Source: 39-52-133 sp035531075
GTDB lineage: Bacteria > Pseudomonadota > Gammaproteobacteria > Burkholderiales > Gallionellaceae
DNA length: 64,000 nucleotides
Assembly: GCA_035531075.1 (NCBI GenBank)
Contig: DATKTO010000038.1
Coordinates: 182,333 to 246,332 of the forward strand
Reading direction: 5' to 3'
This document shows positions 27,252-36,199 of this stretch, piece by piece. The first letter of the stretch is position 1; each line of letters opens with the position of its first letter. The notes under the pieces are model-generated. The model was not told the origin of the DNA. It saw nothing but the letters and a program-made list of their open reading frames with translations, and did no database searches. The translations under genes and the position numbers were made by a program.

Positions 27252-28850
27252 ATGTTATCCACCATCAATATCACCATGCAGTTCGGCGCCAAGCCGCTTT
27301 TTGAGAATGTTTCTGTACGTTTCGGCGAAGGCAACCGCTATGGTTTGATCGGCGCGAATGGCTGCGGCAAATCCACCTTTATGAAAATTCTCGGCGGCGA
27401 TCTCGAGCAAAGCTCGGGCCAGGTTGCGTTGGATAAAGGCGAGCGTCTGGGCAAATTGCGTCAGGACCAGTTTGCCTACGAGGAAAGCCGTGTGCTGGAT
27501 GTGGTGTTGATGGGCCATGCCGAAATGTGGGCGGTGATGTCAGAACGCGATGCGATCTACGCCAATCCCGATGCCAGCGAAGAAGATTACATGCATGCCG
27601 CCAATCTGGAAGCCGCATTTGCGGAGTTTGACGGCTATACCGCCGAAGCGCGCGCCGGCGAGTTGCTGAATGGCGTGGGTATTCCGCAGGAATTGCACAA
27701 CGGCCCGATGCGCGCTGTCGCACCCGGTTTCAAGTTGCGCGTGTTGCTGGCGCAGGCCTTGTTCTCCGACCCGGAAATTTTGCTGCTGGATGAACCCACC
27801 AACAACCTCGACATCAACACCATTCGCTGGCTGGAAGATGTGCTCAATGCCCGCAACAGCACCATGGTGATCATCTCGCATGACCGTCACTTCCTCAACA
27901 GCGTGTGCACCCACATGTCGGATCTGGACTACGGCAAGATCACCACTTACCCCGGCAATTATGACGATTACATGATGGCCTCCACCCAGGCGCGCGAGCA
28001 GCAATCGGCAGATAATGTGAAAGCCAAAGAGAAAGTGGCTGAACTGAAAGCCTTCGTCGCGCGCTTCTCGGCCAATGCGTCCAAGGCCAAGCAGGCAACT
28101 TCGCGTGCGCGCCAGATCGACAAGATCAAGATTGAAGACATCAAGCCATCGAGCCGTCAATATCCTTATATGGTATTTGACTACGACGAACGCGAGAAGC
28201 TGCATCGCGTCGCCGTAGAAGTCGAGAAGCTGAGCAAGGGTTTTGACCGTCCCTTGCTGTCCAATGTGAATTTCCGCGTCGATGCAGGTGAACGCATTGC
28301 CATTATCGGCCCCAACGGCATCGGTAAAACTACACTGATGCGCTGCCTGGCAGGTGATCTGGAGGTCGATTTCGGCAGCGTCAAATGGACCGACAAGGCC
28401 AATATCGGTTACTTCGCGCAGGATCACAAACACGATTTTGACAAGGACGAAGTGCTTACCGAATGGATGACGCAATGGCGCCGCTCGGGCGATGACGATC
28501 AGGCTGTGCGCAGTGTATTGGGGCGTTTGCTGTTTTCCGGTGATGACGTTAAAAAAAGCGTCAAGGTGCTGTCCGGTGGTGAAAAAGGCCGCATGATGTT
28601 CGGCAAACTGATGCTGCAAAAACATAACGTGCTGCTGATGGACGAGCCGACTAACCACTTGGACATGGAATCGATCGAGTCGCTTAACTCAGCCTTGCTG
28701 GAGTTTAAAGGGACGCTGATTTTTGTCAGTCATGACCGCGAATTTGTGACCTCGCTGGCGACGCGCATTATCGAAATCAGCCCCAAAGGCATTTCCGATT
28801 ACCACGGCACCTATGAAGAATATCTGCGTGATCAGGCAGCCGCAGCCTAA
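27252..28850 (+). CDS. ybiT: ABC-F family ATPase YbiT-like
   Basis: Soluble ABC-F protein with two ATPase domains, acting on ribosomes rather than in transport. The 532-residue product aligns from memory with E. coli YbiT almost end to end. The first Walker A is GANGCGKST (about residues 34-42), and LLLDEPTNNLD is the first Walker B. A linker about residues 240-300 precedes the second domain, with GPNGIGKTT near 356, an LSGGEKGRM signature and LLMDEPTNHLD. murI follows after 14 bases on the same strand. Confidence 0.95.
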   Translation: MLSTINITMQFGAKPLFENVSVRFGEGNRYGLIGANGCGKSTFMKILGGDLEQSSGQVALDKGERLGKLRQDQFAYEESRVLDVVLMGHAEMWAVMSERDAIYANPDASEEDYMHAANLEAAFAEFDGYTAEARAGELLNGVGIPQELHNGPMRAVAPGFKLRVLLAQALFSDPEILLLDEPTNNLDINTIRWLEDVLNARNSTMVIISHDRHFLNSVCTHMSDLDYGKITTYPGNYDDYMMASTQAREQQSADNVKAKEKVAELKAFVARFSANASKAKQATSRARQIDKIKIEDIKPSSRQYPYMVFDYDEREKLHRVAVEVEKLSKGFDRPLLSNVNFRVDAGERIAIIGPNGIGKTTLMRCLAGDLEVDFGSVKWTDKANIGYFAQDHKHDFDKDEVLTEWMTQWRRSGDDDQAVRSVLGRLLFSGDDVKKSVKVLSGGEKGRMMFGKLMLQKHNVLLMDEPTNHLDMESIESLNSALLEFKGTLIFVSHDREFVTSLATRIIEISPKGISDYHGTYEEYLRDQAAAA

Positions 28851-28864
28851 CTTAGGAAAACGCC

Positions 28865-29665
28865 TTGCATAAAGCGGGTGCAATCGGCGTGTTCGATTCG
28901 GGGGTGGGCGGCCTGTCGGTGCTGCGCCACATTCGCCAGCTGATGCCCAATGAGCGTCTGATCTACGTCGCCGATTCCGGCCACGTGCCTTACGGTGATA
29001 AATCCAAAGCGTATATCGAGAAGCGTTCGCTGACCATCTCGCGTTTCCTGCAACAGCAGGGTGCAGATGCCATTGTCATCGCCTGTAACACCGCTTCTGC
29101 CGCCGCTGCGGCAAGCCTGCGCAGCCAATTCGATATCCCCGTGATTGCGATGGAACCCGCAGTCAAACCAGCGGTGGCGGCCACACGCAGCGGTGTGGTG
29201 GGTGTGCTGGCAACCACCGGCACGCTGGCAAGTGCACGCTTCGCTGCATTGCTGGAACGCTACGCCGGGGAAGTGGAAATAGTTACCCAAGGCTGCACCG
29301 GCCTGGTGGAGCAAATTGAAATGGGCGAGTTGAACAGTTCACAGACTCGCGCTTTGATTGAGCGCTACACCGAGCCCTTGCTGGCGCGCGGTGCAGACAC
29401 CTTGATATTGGGCTGCACCCACTACCCCTTCCTCGCGGCGCTTATATCCGAAGTAGTGGGCAGTAATATTGCACTGGTCGATACCGGCGCAGCCGTTGCG
29501 CGTCAGCTGCAGCGGCGCATACAGACCGAACTCCCCTCACGCTTGTCAACTGTTGCCCCAGCCATGTTTTTTAGCAGCGGTGATGCAGCTCATGCCTCGC
29601 GCATCATGTCGGTGTTGTGGGGTGCAGATGTTGCCGTGCAGAGATTGCCGCAGGAATTTTTGTAG
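28865..29665 (+). CDS. murI: Glutamate racemase
   Basis: Makes D-glutamate for peptidoglycan. The 266-residue product has IGVFDSGVGGLSVL near the start and the two catalytic cysteines in IACNTASA (about residue 76) and LGCTHYPFL (about residue 183). A TTG start at 28865 is supported by TAGGA eight bases upstream and by the absence of any ATG near the conserved N-terminus. It follows ybiT closely and may be co-transcribed. Confidence 0.95.
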   Translation: MHKAGAIGVFDSGVGGLSVLRHIRQLMPNERLIYVADSGHVPYGDKSKAYIEKRSLTISRFLQQQGADAIVIACNTASAAAAASLRSQFDIPVIAMEPAVKPAVAATRSGVVGVLATTGTLASARFAALLERYAGEVEIVTQGCTGLVEQIEMGELNSSQTRALIERYTEPLLARGADTLILGCTHYPFLAALISEVVGSNIALVDTGAAVARQLQRRIQTELPSRLSTVAPAMFFSSGDAAHASRIMSVLWGADVAVQRLPQEFL

Positions 29666-29674
29666 TCCACGTTA

Positions 29675-29723
29675 GCAGGGGTGCCGTACGCGCAATGGTG
29701 CGTGTGACGCCCCCGCACCCTGC
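29675..29723. terminator. Hairpin between convergent murI and GDT1-like genes
   Basis: GCAGGGGTGC at the left pairs, with one bulge, with GCACCCTGC at the right, giving a long GC-rich hairpin between two convergent genes. The T-tract after it is weak (CTTTACG), so it may be an attenuated or bidirectional terminator. Confidence 0.45.
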
Positions 29724-29740
29724 CTTTACGCCTGCCACTA

Positions 29741-30316
29741 TCAGGCAAAAAGCCTGTCCACCCTGAACAGAGTGAGCATGCCCATCACCGCAAAAATACC
29801 CGCTGCAATGGAGTGAACCAGCCTCATCGGAATTCTCTCGGCGAACTTATTGCCGAGGAAAACCGCAGGCACATCGGCAATCAGCATGCCCAATGTGGTA
29901 CCCGCTATCACCATCACAGGTGCAGCATAATGGGCAGCTAGTGCGATCGTGGCCAGCTGTGTCTTGTCGCCCATCTCGGCGAGGAAGAAGGTGACGAAGG
30001 TCGCGCCGAACACGCCGAGCTTGCTGGCAATCTGCGTTTCTTCGTCTTCAATCTTGTCCGGTATCAGCGTCCACACCGCCATGCCGATAAACGATAGCCC
30101 CAGCAGCCAGCGCAAAAGATCCGGGCCCATGACAGTCGTGATCCAGGTGCCGAGCGCACCCGCCATGCCGTGATTGAGCAGGGTGGCGAATAAAATGCCA
30201 AGGATAATGGGCAGCGGGCGCCTGAAGCGCGCTGCCAGAATAAATGCCAGCAGCTGCGTTTTGTCGCCCATCTCGGCGAGTGCGACAACACCGGTTGATA
30301 CGAGGATTGATTCCAT
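29741..30316 (-). CDS. TMEM165/GDT1 (UPF0016) family cation exporter, Mn exporter-like
   Basis: Six-helix membrane protein of the GDT1 family; bacterial members export manganese. The 191-residue product contains the twice-repeated signature EMGDKTQL (about residues 15-22 and 112-119), one in each inverted half. No manganese riboswitch was recognised in the short gap upstream, which is only 55 bases to the next minus-strand gene. It may therefore be read from the upstream YyaL-like gene. Confidence 0.9.
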   Translation of the reverse strand: MESILVSTGVVALAEMGDKTQLLAFILAARFRRPLPIILGILFATLLNHGMAGALGTWITTVMGPDLLRWLLGLSFIGMAVWTLIPDKIEDEETQIASKLGVFGATFVTFFLAEMGDKTQLATIALAAHYAAPVMVIAGTTLGMLIADVPAVFLGNKFAERIPMRLVHSIAAGIFAVMGMLTLFRVDRLFA

Positions 30317-30371
30317 TTTGTTTCCCGTGAAAGTGCCAACCAGAACGCAGCCTGGTTAAACTATAATTTTA

Positions 30372-32405
30372 TCAGGATTGGAGGACAACACGAAGCTCAT
30401 CTAATGAGGTAATAGGGGGTAAGCACTGTGTGCCCTGGCACAGCCAGGCAGTGGTTCTATCAGTTACAGGTTTGCCGAGCGCTTCGGGCAGGTCAGCCAG
30501 ATTTTCAGTCACTGCAAACACCATTACGTCGGGCAGGTAGCGGGTGCGCAGCGCGTCTTGCCAGCTCGCCACTGCATTCTTCGGCCCGCACAACATCAGC
30601 AAGCTGGCCGGTTGCAGACATTCCGCCAGCGCCGTGCACAGGCTGCTGTGATAGCTGCCCGCCTGTTCCAGTGCGGGCAGGTACAGCTTCAAACAACGCT
30701 CTGCGGCAGCTGAATATTTTGTTTCTCCGGTGAGCAATGCAAAGCGCTGCAAAGATTGCGCGGCAATGCCGTTGCCGGAGGGTAAGGCGTTGTCCTGTGC
30801 GACCTTGCTGCGCTGAATTAGTATTTCATGGTCATGGCTGGTGAAGAAAAAGCCGCCGTTGTCCGGGTCTTCAAAACGCGCCAGCAGTGCATCGGCAAGC
30901 TTGGTCGAAAATACAAAATCAGTATTGCGATATGTTGCCTGCAGCAATTCCAGCGAGGCATTGAGCAGATAGGCATGGTCATCCAGATAGGCATTAAGGT
31001 GGGCCTTGCCGTCCTTGTATGTAGCCAGCAGCTTGTCGTTGTTCCACAAGGTTTCTTGCACAAAATTCATCGCCCGCTGCGCAGAGTGCAGCCACTCGGC
31101 GCGCTCAAATACACGAGCCGCGCGCGCCATTCCGCCTATCATCAGGCCATTCCATGCGCCGAGTATTTTTTTATCGCGACCGGGCCGTATGCGCTGGCCG
31201 CGTGCGGCAAGCAGTTTTTGCTGTGCGCTCGTCAGTCTTTCGACTGCTTCATCAGCGGTAATAGCAAGGTTTTCAGCAATCTTCCCCAGCGGTTTGCTGA
31301 CGCGCAAATGCCACGCATGGTTTTCAAAGTTGGGTGCGCGCTCTAGGCCGTAATAGGGGGCAGTCACGGCATACTCGTCAGCGCTCAGCAAGTTGCGCAC
31401 TGCATCGCGCTGCCACACATAAAATTTGCCCTCTTCATGTTCCGAATCGGCATCCAGCGAGGAATAGTAGCCGCCCTCGGGCGACTGCATTTCGCGCATC
31501 ACCCATGCCGCAGTCTGCTCTACGATGCGCGCAAACAGCGGCTCGCCGCTGACCTGCCACGCATCGCAATACAGGCTGAGCAAGGAGCCGTTGTCGTAGA
31601 GCATTTTTTCAAAGTGCGGAATGTCCCAGCGCTCGTCCACACTGTAGCGGCAGAAGCCGCCGCCAAGCTGGTCGTAGAGGCCGCCGAGCGCCATCTGCTG
31701 CAGCGTAAACAGCACCACGTGCTGCGCTTCTTTGTCGTTCGTGGCGCGGCTGCGGCGCAGCAGAAAATCGAGCTCAGCCGGATGCAGGAACTTGGGCGCG
31801 CCACCAAAGCCGCCTGTGGCAGGATCAAAATTGCCTTTCAACTGCTGCACCGCACTGCTAAGCGGCGCTGCGTGCAACTGTGCGTCAGCGCTTGATTGCG
31901 GCAGGTTGTCGGCGAATGCGGCGACCAGCCGCTTGCCCTGCTCGCGGAGCTCGGCGCGGTTCTCCGCGTAAAATTGCGCCACCCGCTGCAGTAGGCCGGG
32001 AAAGCCGGGCAGCTGGTAGCGCGGCTCCTTTGGGAAGTAGGTTCCACCAAAAAACGGCGTGCCATCCGGGCTGAGAAACATGGTCAGCGGCCAGCCGCCA
32101 TTGCGCTGTGTCAGCATATAGTGCGCGGCCTGGTAGATCTGGTCGAGGTCGGGCCGCTCCTCCCGATCGACCTTGATGTTGATGAAATGCTGGTTCATCA
32201 CCGCGGCAACAGCGGCATCTTCAAACGACTCGTGCGCCATCACATGGCACCAGTGGCAGGCGGAATAGCCGATCGACAGCAGGATGGGTTTGTCCTGCTC
32301 GCGTGCGATGCGCAGCGTGTCGTCATTCCATGCGTACCAGTCCACCGGGTTGTCTGCATGCTGCTGCAGATAGGGGCTGGTTTCCTGAGCTAGGCGGTTG
32401 GTCAT
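30372..32405 (-). CDS. YyaL/SSP411-family thioredoxin-domain protein (DUF255)
   Basis: A 677-residue protein with an N-terminal thioredoxin-like DUF255 domain and a six-hairpin-type glycosidase-like C-terminal region. The N-terminus MTNRLAQETSPYLQQHADNP and the metal- or redox-like SACHWCHVMAHESF (about residues 48-61) are diagnostic. Its biochemical function is not established. It lies upstream of the GDT1-like gene on the same strand. Confidence 0.92.
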   Translation of the reverse strand: MTNRLAQETSPYLQQHADNPVDWYAWNDDTLRIAREQDKPILLSIGYSACHWCHVMAHESFEDAAVAAVMNQHFINIKVDREERPDLDQIYQAAHYMLTQRNGGWPLTMFLSPDGTPFFGGTYFPKEPRYQLPGFPGLLQRVAQFYAENRAELREQGKRLVAAFADNLPQSSADAQLHAAPLSSAVQQLKGNFDPATGGFGGAPKFLHPAELDFLLRRSRATNDKEAQHVVLFTLQQMALGGLYDQLGGGFCRYSVDERWDIPHFEKMLYDNGSLLSLYCDAWQVSGEPLFARIVEQTAAWVMREMQSPEGGYYSSLDADSEHEEGKFYVWQRDAVRNLLSADEYAVTAPYYGLERAPNFENHAWHLRVSKPLGKIAENLAITADEAVERLTSAQQKLLAARGQRIRPGRDKKILGAWNGLMIGGMARAARVFERAEWLHSAQRAMNFVQETLWNNDKLLATYKDGKAHLNAYLDDHAYLLNASLELLQATYRNTDFVFSTKLADALLARFEDPDNGGFFFTSHDHEILIQRSKVAQDNALPSGNGIAAQSLQRFALLTGETKYSAAAERCLKLYLPALEQAGSYHSSLCTALAECLQPASLLMLCGPKNAVASWQDALRTRYLPDVMVFAVTENLADLPEALGKPVTDRTTAWLCQGTQCLPPITSLDELRVVLQS

Positions 32406-32716
32406 GGTAATGGCACACTGATGACGGCTAGAATATTTTTAGAACGATAGCATAGACGCGTGTTGAATCTGCTCAATGTCCCTGTCGCGGGCAGTGATGT
32501 TTCTATCGCAGCATTTAGGCATTCTGCACACCCGGGCCATACGTTAGTCTGAAAATTGTAAGACCAGATTCTAATTCTGGGAAAAGCCGGGAGCGATTCT
32601 TTGCTTCAACAATTTGATTATATTAAATATTTGTGTTGAAGTTGATGGGTTATATAGCGGAGTATTTGTGGGCCACAAGATGCAATCGAAGGTCTGTAAT
32701 TCAGACCTCGCAATGC
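32406..32716. other. Intergenic region without a gene
   Basis: About 310 bases between the starts of the YyaL-like gene and the end of yjdM. It holds an AT-rich patch (TATATTAAATATTT near 32620) but no protein-like frame or clear RNA structure. Confidence 0.5.
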
Positions 32717-33058
32717 TCACGCCTTCTTCACAAACTCCGATTTCAGTTTCATTGCGCCGATGCCATCTATCTTGCAGTCGATGTCGTGATCGCCTTCTAT
32801 CAGGCGGATGTTTTTGACCTTGGTACCGACTTTCACTACCAGGGATGAGCCTTTGACCTTGAGGTCCTTGATCACGGTGACGCTGTCGCCATCTTGCAGC
32901 GGGGTGCCGTGGGCGTCCTTGACGTTGAGCCCGGTATCGCTTGCTTCTGCTGCGGCATCTTTAGACCACTCGTGCGCGCATTCGGGGCAGATCAGCATGG
33001 TGCCGTCTTCATAGGTAAAGGTGGAGCCGCATTGTGGGCAGGGGGGCAGAGTGTTCAT
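32717..33058 (-). CDS. yjdM: YjdM/PhnA-like zinc-ribbon protein
   Basis: Small protein of the PhnA/YjdM family, once linked to alkylphosphonate use but with no proven role. The 113-residue product starts with a zinc ribbon, CPQCGS and CPECAHEW (four cysteines at about residues 8-28). It ends in the conserved KOW-like domain (KDLKVKGSSLVVKVGTKVKNIRL, DIDCKIDGIGAMKLKSEFV). Single gene; a hairpin terminator of the next upstream gene lies before it. Confidence 0.93.
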   Translation of the reverse strand: MNTLPPCPQCGSTFTYEDGTMLICPECAHEWSKDAAAEASDTGLNVKDAHGTPLQDGDSVTVIKDLKVKGSSLVVKVGTKVKNIRLIEGDHDIDCKIDGIGAMKLKSEFVKKA

Positions 33059-33089
33059 GCAATATCCTGTGGAGAAAGTGGAAAATAAT

Positions 33090-33116
33090 AGACCCGCTAC
33101 CAGGGTATGCGGGTCT
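33090..33116 (-). terminator. Terminator of the 33140-34459 gene
   Basis: AGACCCGC and GCGGGTCT form a stem with an internal ACC/GGT extension. On the minus strand it is followed by TATTATTTT. It lies 24 bases past the stop of the minus-strand gene ending at 33140. Confidence 0.7.
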
Positions 33117-33139
33117 TTGGTTCTTTGATAATGCCCTTG

Positions 33140-34459
33140 TTACTTGCTGTGTATCAGTGCCAGCTGCTTGGCGATAATGTCATGATTCAGCCACAGCACC
33201 GGTGCGGCAGGCTTTGAGGCTTCGTGGAACATCAGCGGGCCGGTACCTTCGAGTACCAGTGCGCTCAACAGGTCGGTGATCAGCGCCTTGCGGTCGATAT
33301 GCATTTGCGTGATGTCGTCTGAGGTGCCGATCATCAAGTCGGCCAGTTCCGCGTTATTGTCCATCGGCCAGGCTTCGAAGTTGCGGAAGGTTTTCATCGT
33401 GCTGCTCTTGTTGTAATTTTCGATTTTATCCAGCAGATCCTTCAGCGAGGCGCCTTCTTTCAGTAGGGCTTTGCAGGCATCGCATTGCGTCTGCGCCCAT
33501 GTGCCACCGCCTTCTTTTTTCAGCGCGGTGAGCAGCGGGAACAGCGAGAGCTCGACGCCGACAAAGATGTCGGAAGAGTTGGTGCGGATTTCGGGGCAGT
33601 TGAACACGGTGGCCTTGATGCCCTGTGCCCAGGCCTTTTCGGCTACCTGTTCCAGGCGCATTTTGGCCTTGCCCTGGGTGTAGTTGGTATAGGTCTGCCA
33701 CTGGTATTGGCCCTCGATCAGGATCTCGGTGCCGTGGTAGCCGTAGGCGGTGTAGCGTACCTGGCCGCCGGTTTTTTCCATGCGGGTGCGGATCGCTGCG
33801 CTGGCGTCGATCAGGTGCTGGAAGGTGTTGGCGGTGACTTCGTCGAAGTTCATCAGGATCAGCTTGCCAAGGTCGCTGTCGAGCAGCGCACGTGATGACA
33901 GGAAGCGCTCGCCACGACCTTTGTAGATGCGGTTGGCAATCGCCAGGAACACCTTAACCTTGGGAATGCCGCCGGCCATGGTGTGGGCAAAGAACACATT
34001 GCTGCCGTCCTTGATCATGCCGTCCAGTTCGCCCATCACTTTGGCCACGGAATCCTTGAAGCGCTTGATACCAACCTCGCGGCACTTCTCGATGTGCCTG
34101 AAATCCAGCTTGTCCTCCTGCCAGCTCTTCAGCGTCATGTTGGCCAGCATGTCGGTGGGTGTGGGCTCGCCTGCGGGTGCATCCAGATCGAAACCGGCCA
34201 TCAGTGGCACGTTGAATATTTTGCCGCCCAGATTGGCTTCGGCAATAGCCAGCTCCTCGGTGGTGAGCGCGCGCAGGGCGTTGTTCTCATCGCGGCGGCC
34301 AACGGTGATGCCGACGATAGTCATGCCGGACTTGCGTGCTTCGTCTACCAGTCCATTCGCGTAACCCCGTCCAAAGAGCTCGCCAAAGAGCACGAAAGTG
34401 TCGCCCTTGCGAAAAATATTGCTCTGCGGAATGTCTCTCAACGGGGTTAGTGCGGTCAT
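33140..34459 (-). CDS. Conserved 439-residue protein, possibly FabMG-type enoyl-ACP reductase
   Basis: Product not firmly recognised. The N-terminus (FRKGDTFVLFGELFGRGYANGLVDEA, then GMTIVGITVGRRDENNALRAL) reads like a Rossmann-type nucleotide-binding strand-loop-helix with a basic GRR turn that could favour NADP. The rest is alpha/beta with HTMAGGIPK near residue 162 and ends in a helical region. No signal peptide or membrane helix is seen. I recall similar proteins being named enoyl-ACP reductase FabMG, but this is a weak memory. It precedes no obvious operon partner; mqo lies 66 bases upstream on the same strand. Confidence 0.7.
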   Translation of the reverse strand: MTALTPLRDIPQSNIFRKGDTFVLFGELFGRGYANGLVDEARKSGMTIVGITVGRRDENNALRALTTEELAIAEANLGGKIFNVPLMAGFDLDAPAGEPTPTDMLANMTLKSWQEDKLDFRHIEKCREVGIKRFKDSVAKVMGELDGMIKDGSNVFFAHTMAGGIPKVKVFLAIANRIYKGRGERFLSSRALLDSDLGKLILMNFDEVTANTFQHLIDASAAIRTRMEKTGGQVRYTAYGYHGTEILIEGQYQWQTYTNYTQGKAKMRLEQVAEKAWAQGIKATVFNCPEIRTNSSDIFVGVELSLFPLLTALKKEGGGTWAQTQCDACKALLKEGASLKDLLDKIENYNKSSTMKTFRNFEAWPMDNNAELADLMIGTSDDITQMHIDRKALITDLLSALVLEGTGPLMFHEASKPAAPVLWLNHDIIAKQLALIHSK

Positions 34460-34524
34460 AACAAATGCTCCAAATCAATAATTAACCAATAAACAAACAT
34501 GGGCAAGGCCCTGAACAATCGACA

Positions 34525-36042
34525 TTATATCTCGGACGCCTTGCCCCGCCTCGAATTACTTTGATCCAGGCCCAGCGTGGCACGCGTTCTAAGGTGCACG
34601 GTATGGAGTAATTCCGCATTTTCATCCAGCGATTCGCCATAGGACGGGATCATTTCCTTCATTTTGTGTTTCCATTCCGCGCTCTTGATCTGCTTCTTGA
34701 AGCAGCGCTCGATCACTTCTATCATGGCTTGCACCGAGATGGAGGCGCCGGGGGAGGCGCCCAGCAAAGAAGCCAGGGTGCCGTCCTTGGATGCGATGAT
34801 TTCGGTGCCAAACTCGAGCTTGCCGCCTTTGCTGTCGCAGCGCTTGATGATCTGAACGCGGTGGCCGGCTGTTTCGAGCGACCATTCGTCTTCCTTGGCC
34901 TCGGCAAAGAAGTTGATAAGGGACGCCATTCTGTCCTTGTGTGACTGCAGCGCGCCTTTGATCAGATAGCGGGTTAAGTCCATATTGTCGAAGGCGACGG
35001 CCATCATGGGTTTTAAATTGCCGGGCTTGACCGAGCCGAACAGGTCGAAGATCGAGCCTTCCTTCAAAAAACGGGTAGTGAAGCCAGCATAGGGGCCGAA
35101 GATCAGCGCGGGCTCGCCGTCGATGATGCGCGCATCAAGGTGCGGCACCGACATGGGGGGCGAGCCGGATGGCGCGCGGCCATAAACTTTTGTATGGTGT
35201 TTCTTGACGACATCAGGATTTTTGCAGATCAGCCACTGGCCGCTGACGGGGAAGCCGCCATAGCCCTTGCTTTCCGGCAGTCCGGTCTTTTGCAGCAAGG
35301 GCAGTGCGCCGCCGCCCGCGCCGAGGAATACAAAGCCCGCATCGAACGTTCGCCTTTCATCGGTATGGGTGTTTTTGATGCCGACTTTCCAGCGGCCGCT
35401 GGGCTGCTGTTTCAGATTCTCGACGGCGTGCCCGAGTATCAGTTCGAAGTTCGACTGTTTCTTCAGTGACTTAACCAGATGCCTGGTGAGTGAGCCGAAG
35501 TCAATATCCGAACCGTGCTCTACCTGGGTGGCTGCCACTTTTTCCTGTGCGCTGCGGTGCGCCATCACCAGCGGCATCCATTTGCGCAGCACGGCATGGT
35601 CTTCGCTGTATTCCATCTCTTCAAACAGGTGGTGTTTGTGCAGCATCTCATAGCGCTTGCGCAGAAAGGCAACATCCTTGTCTCCCCACACAAAGCTTTG
35701 GTGCGGAATGGAATTGATGAATTCGTGGGGTGCCGGCAGCACGTGGTTTTCCACTAGCCAAGACCAGAATTGCAGCGACACCTCAAAACCCGCATTGATC
35801 GCCAGCGCCTTGTTGATTTCCACACTGCCATCGGCCTTCTGCGGCGTATAGTTCAGTTCGCAGTAGCCGGCGTGGCCGGTACCGGCATTATTCAGGCTGT
35901 GCGTGCTTTCATGGGCCACCTTGCCCAGGCGTTCCACCATCACGATTTTTAATGAGGGGTCGAGGCGCGACAGCAGCATGCCCAGTGTGGCGCTCATGAC
36001 GCCAGCGCCCACAAGCAGGATGTCTACTTTATTTTTTTGCAT
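34525..36042 (-). CDS. mqo: Malate:quinone oxidoreductase
   Basis: FAD-dependent peripheral membrane enzyme oxidising malate to oxaloacetate with electrons passed to quinone, a TCA-cycle and respiratory step. The 505-residue product opens with the FAD-binding motif VDILLVGAGVMSATLG (about residues 6-21). It has ESTHSLNNAGTGHAGYCELNYTP near 45 and SPGASISVQAMIEVIE near the C-terminus, all typical of Mqo. A 32-codon small frame lies just upstream on the same strand. Confidence 0.96.
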   Translation of the reverse strand: MQKNKVDILLVGAGVMSATLGMLLSRLDPSLKIVMVERLGKVAHESTHSLNNAGTGHAGYCELNYTPQKADGSVEINKALAINAGFEVSLQFWSWLVENHVLPAPHEFINSIPHQSFVWGDKDVAFLRKRYEMLHKHHLFEEMEYSEDHAVLRKWMPLVMAHRSAQEKVAATQVEHGSDIDFGSLTRHLVKSLKKQSNFELILGHAVENLKQQPSGRWKVGIKNTHTDERRTFDAGFVFLGAGGGALPLLQKTGLPESKGYGGFPVSGQWLICKNPDVVKKHHTKVYGRAPSGSPPMSVPHLDARIIDGEPALIFGPYAGFTTRFLKEGSIFDLFGSVKPGNLKPMMAVAFDNMDLTRYLIKGALQSHKDRMASLINFFAEAKEDEWSLETAGHRVQIIKRCDSKGGKLEFGTEIIASKDGTLASLLGASPGASISVQAMIEVIERCFKKQIKSAEWKHKMKEMIPSYGESLDENAELLHTVHLRTRATLGLDQSNSRRGKASEI

Positions 36043-36078
36043 TGTTTTTCTGAGTTACAGGGTGAGTGCGGCAAGCTT

Positions 36079-36177
36079 TTAATTATAAAACACAACGCTT
36101 GTAGCGACCAGTTCATATGCTGCTTCAGTTAAAATTGCAACTGCCAGTGCATCAGCGGTCAGAGTTTTCTTTTTCAT
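36079..36177 (-). CDS. Putative 32-residue small protein upstream of mqo
   Basis: An ATG at 36177 preceded by GAGG at seven bases opens a 32-codon frame (MKKKTLTADALAVAILTEAAY...) that ends 36 bases before the mqo start. The basic start and the short hydrophobic stretch could make a leader or a small membrane-associated protein. It is probably in the mqo leader transcript. Only the ribosome site and the composition support it. Confidence 0.4.
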   Translation of the reverse strand: MKKKTLTADALAVAILTEAAYELVATSVVFYN

Positions 36178-36199
36178 TTTTAACCTCAGGTTTAGCCAT

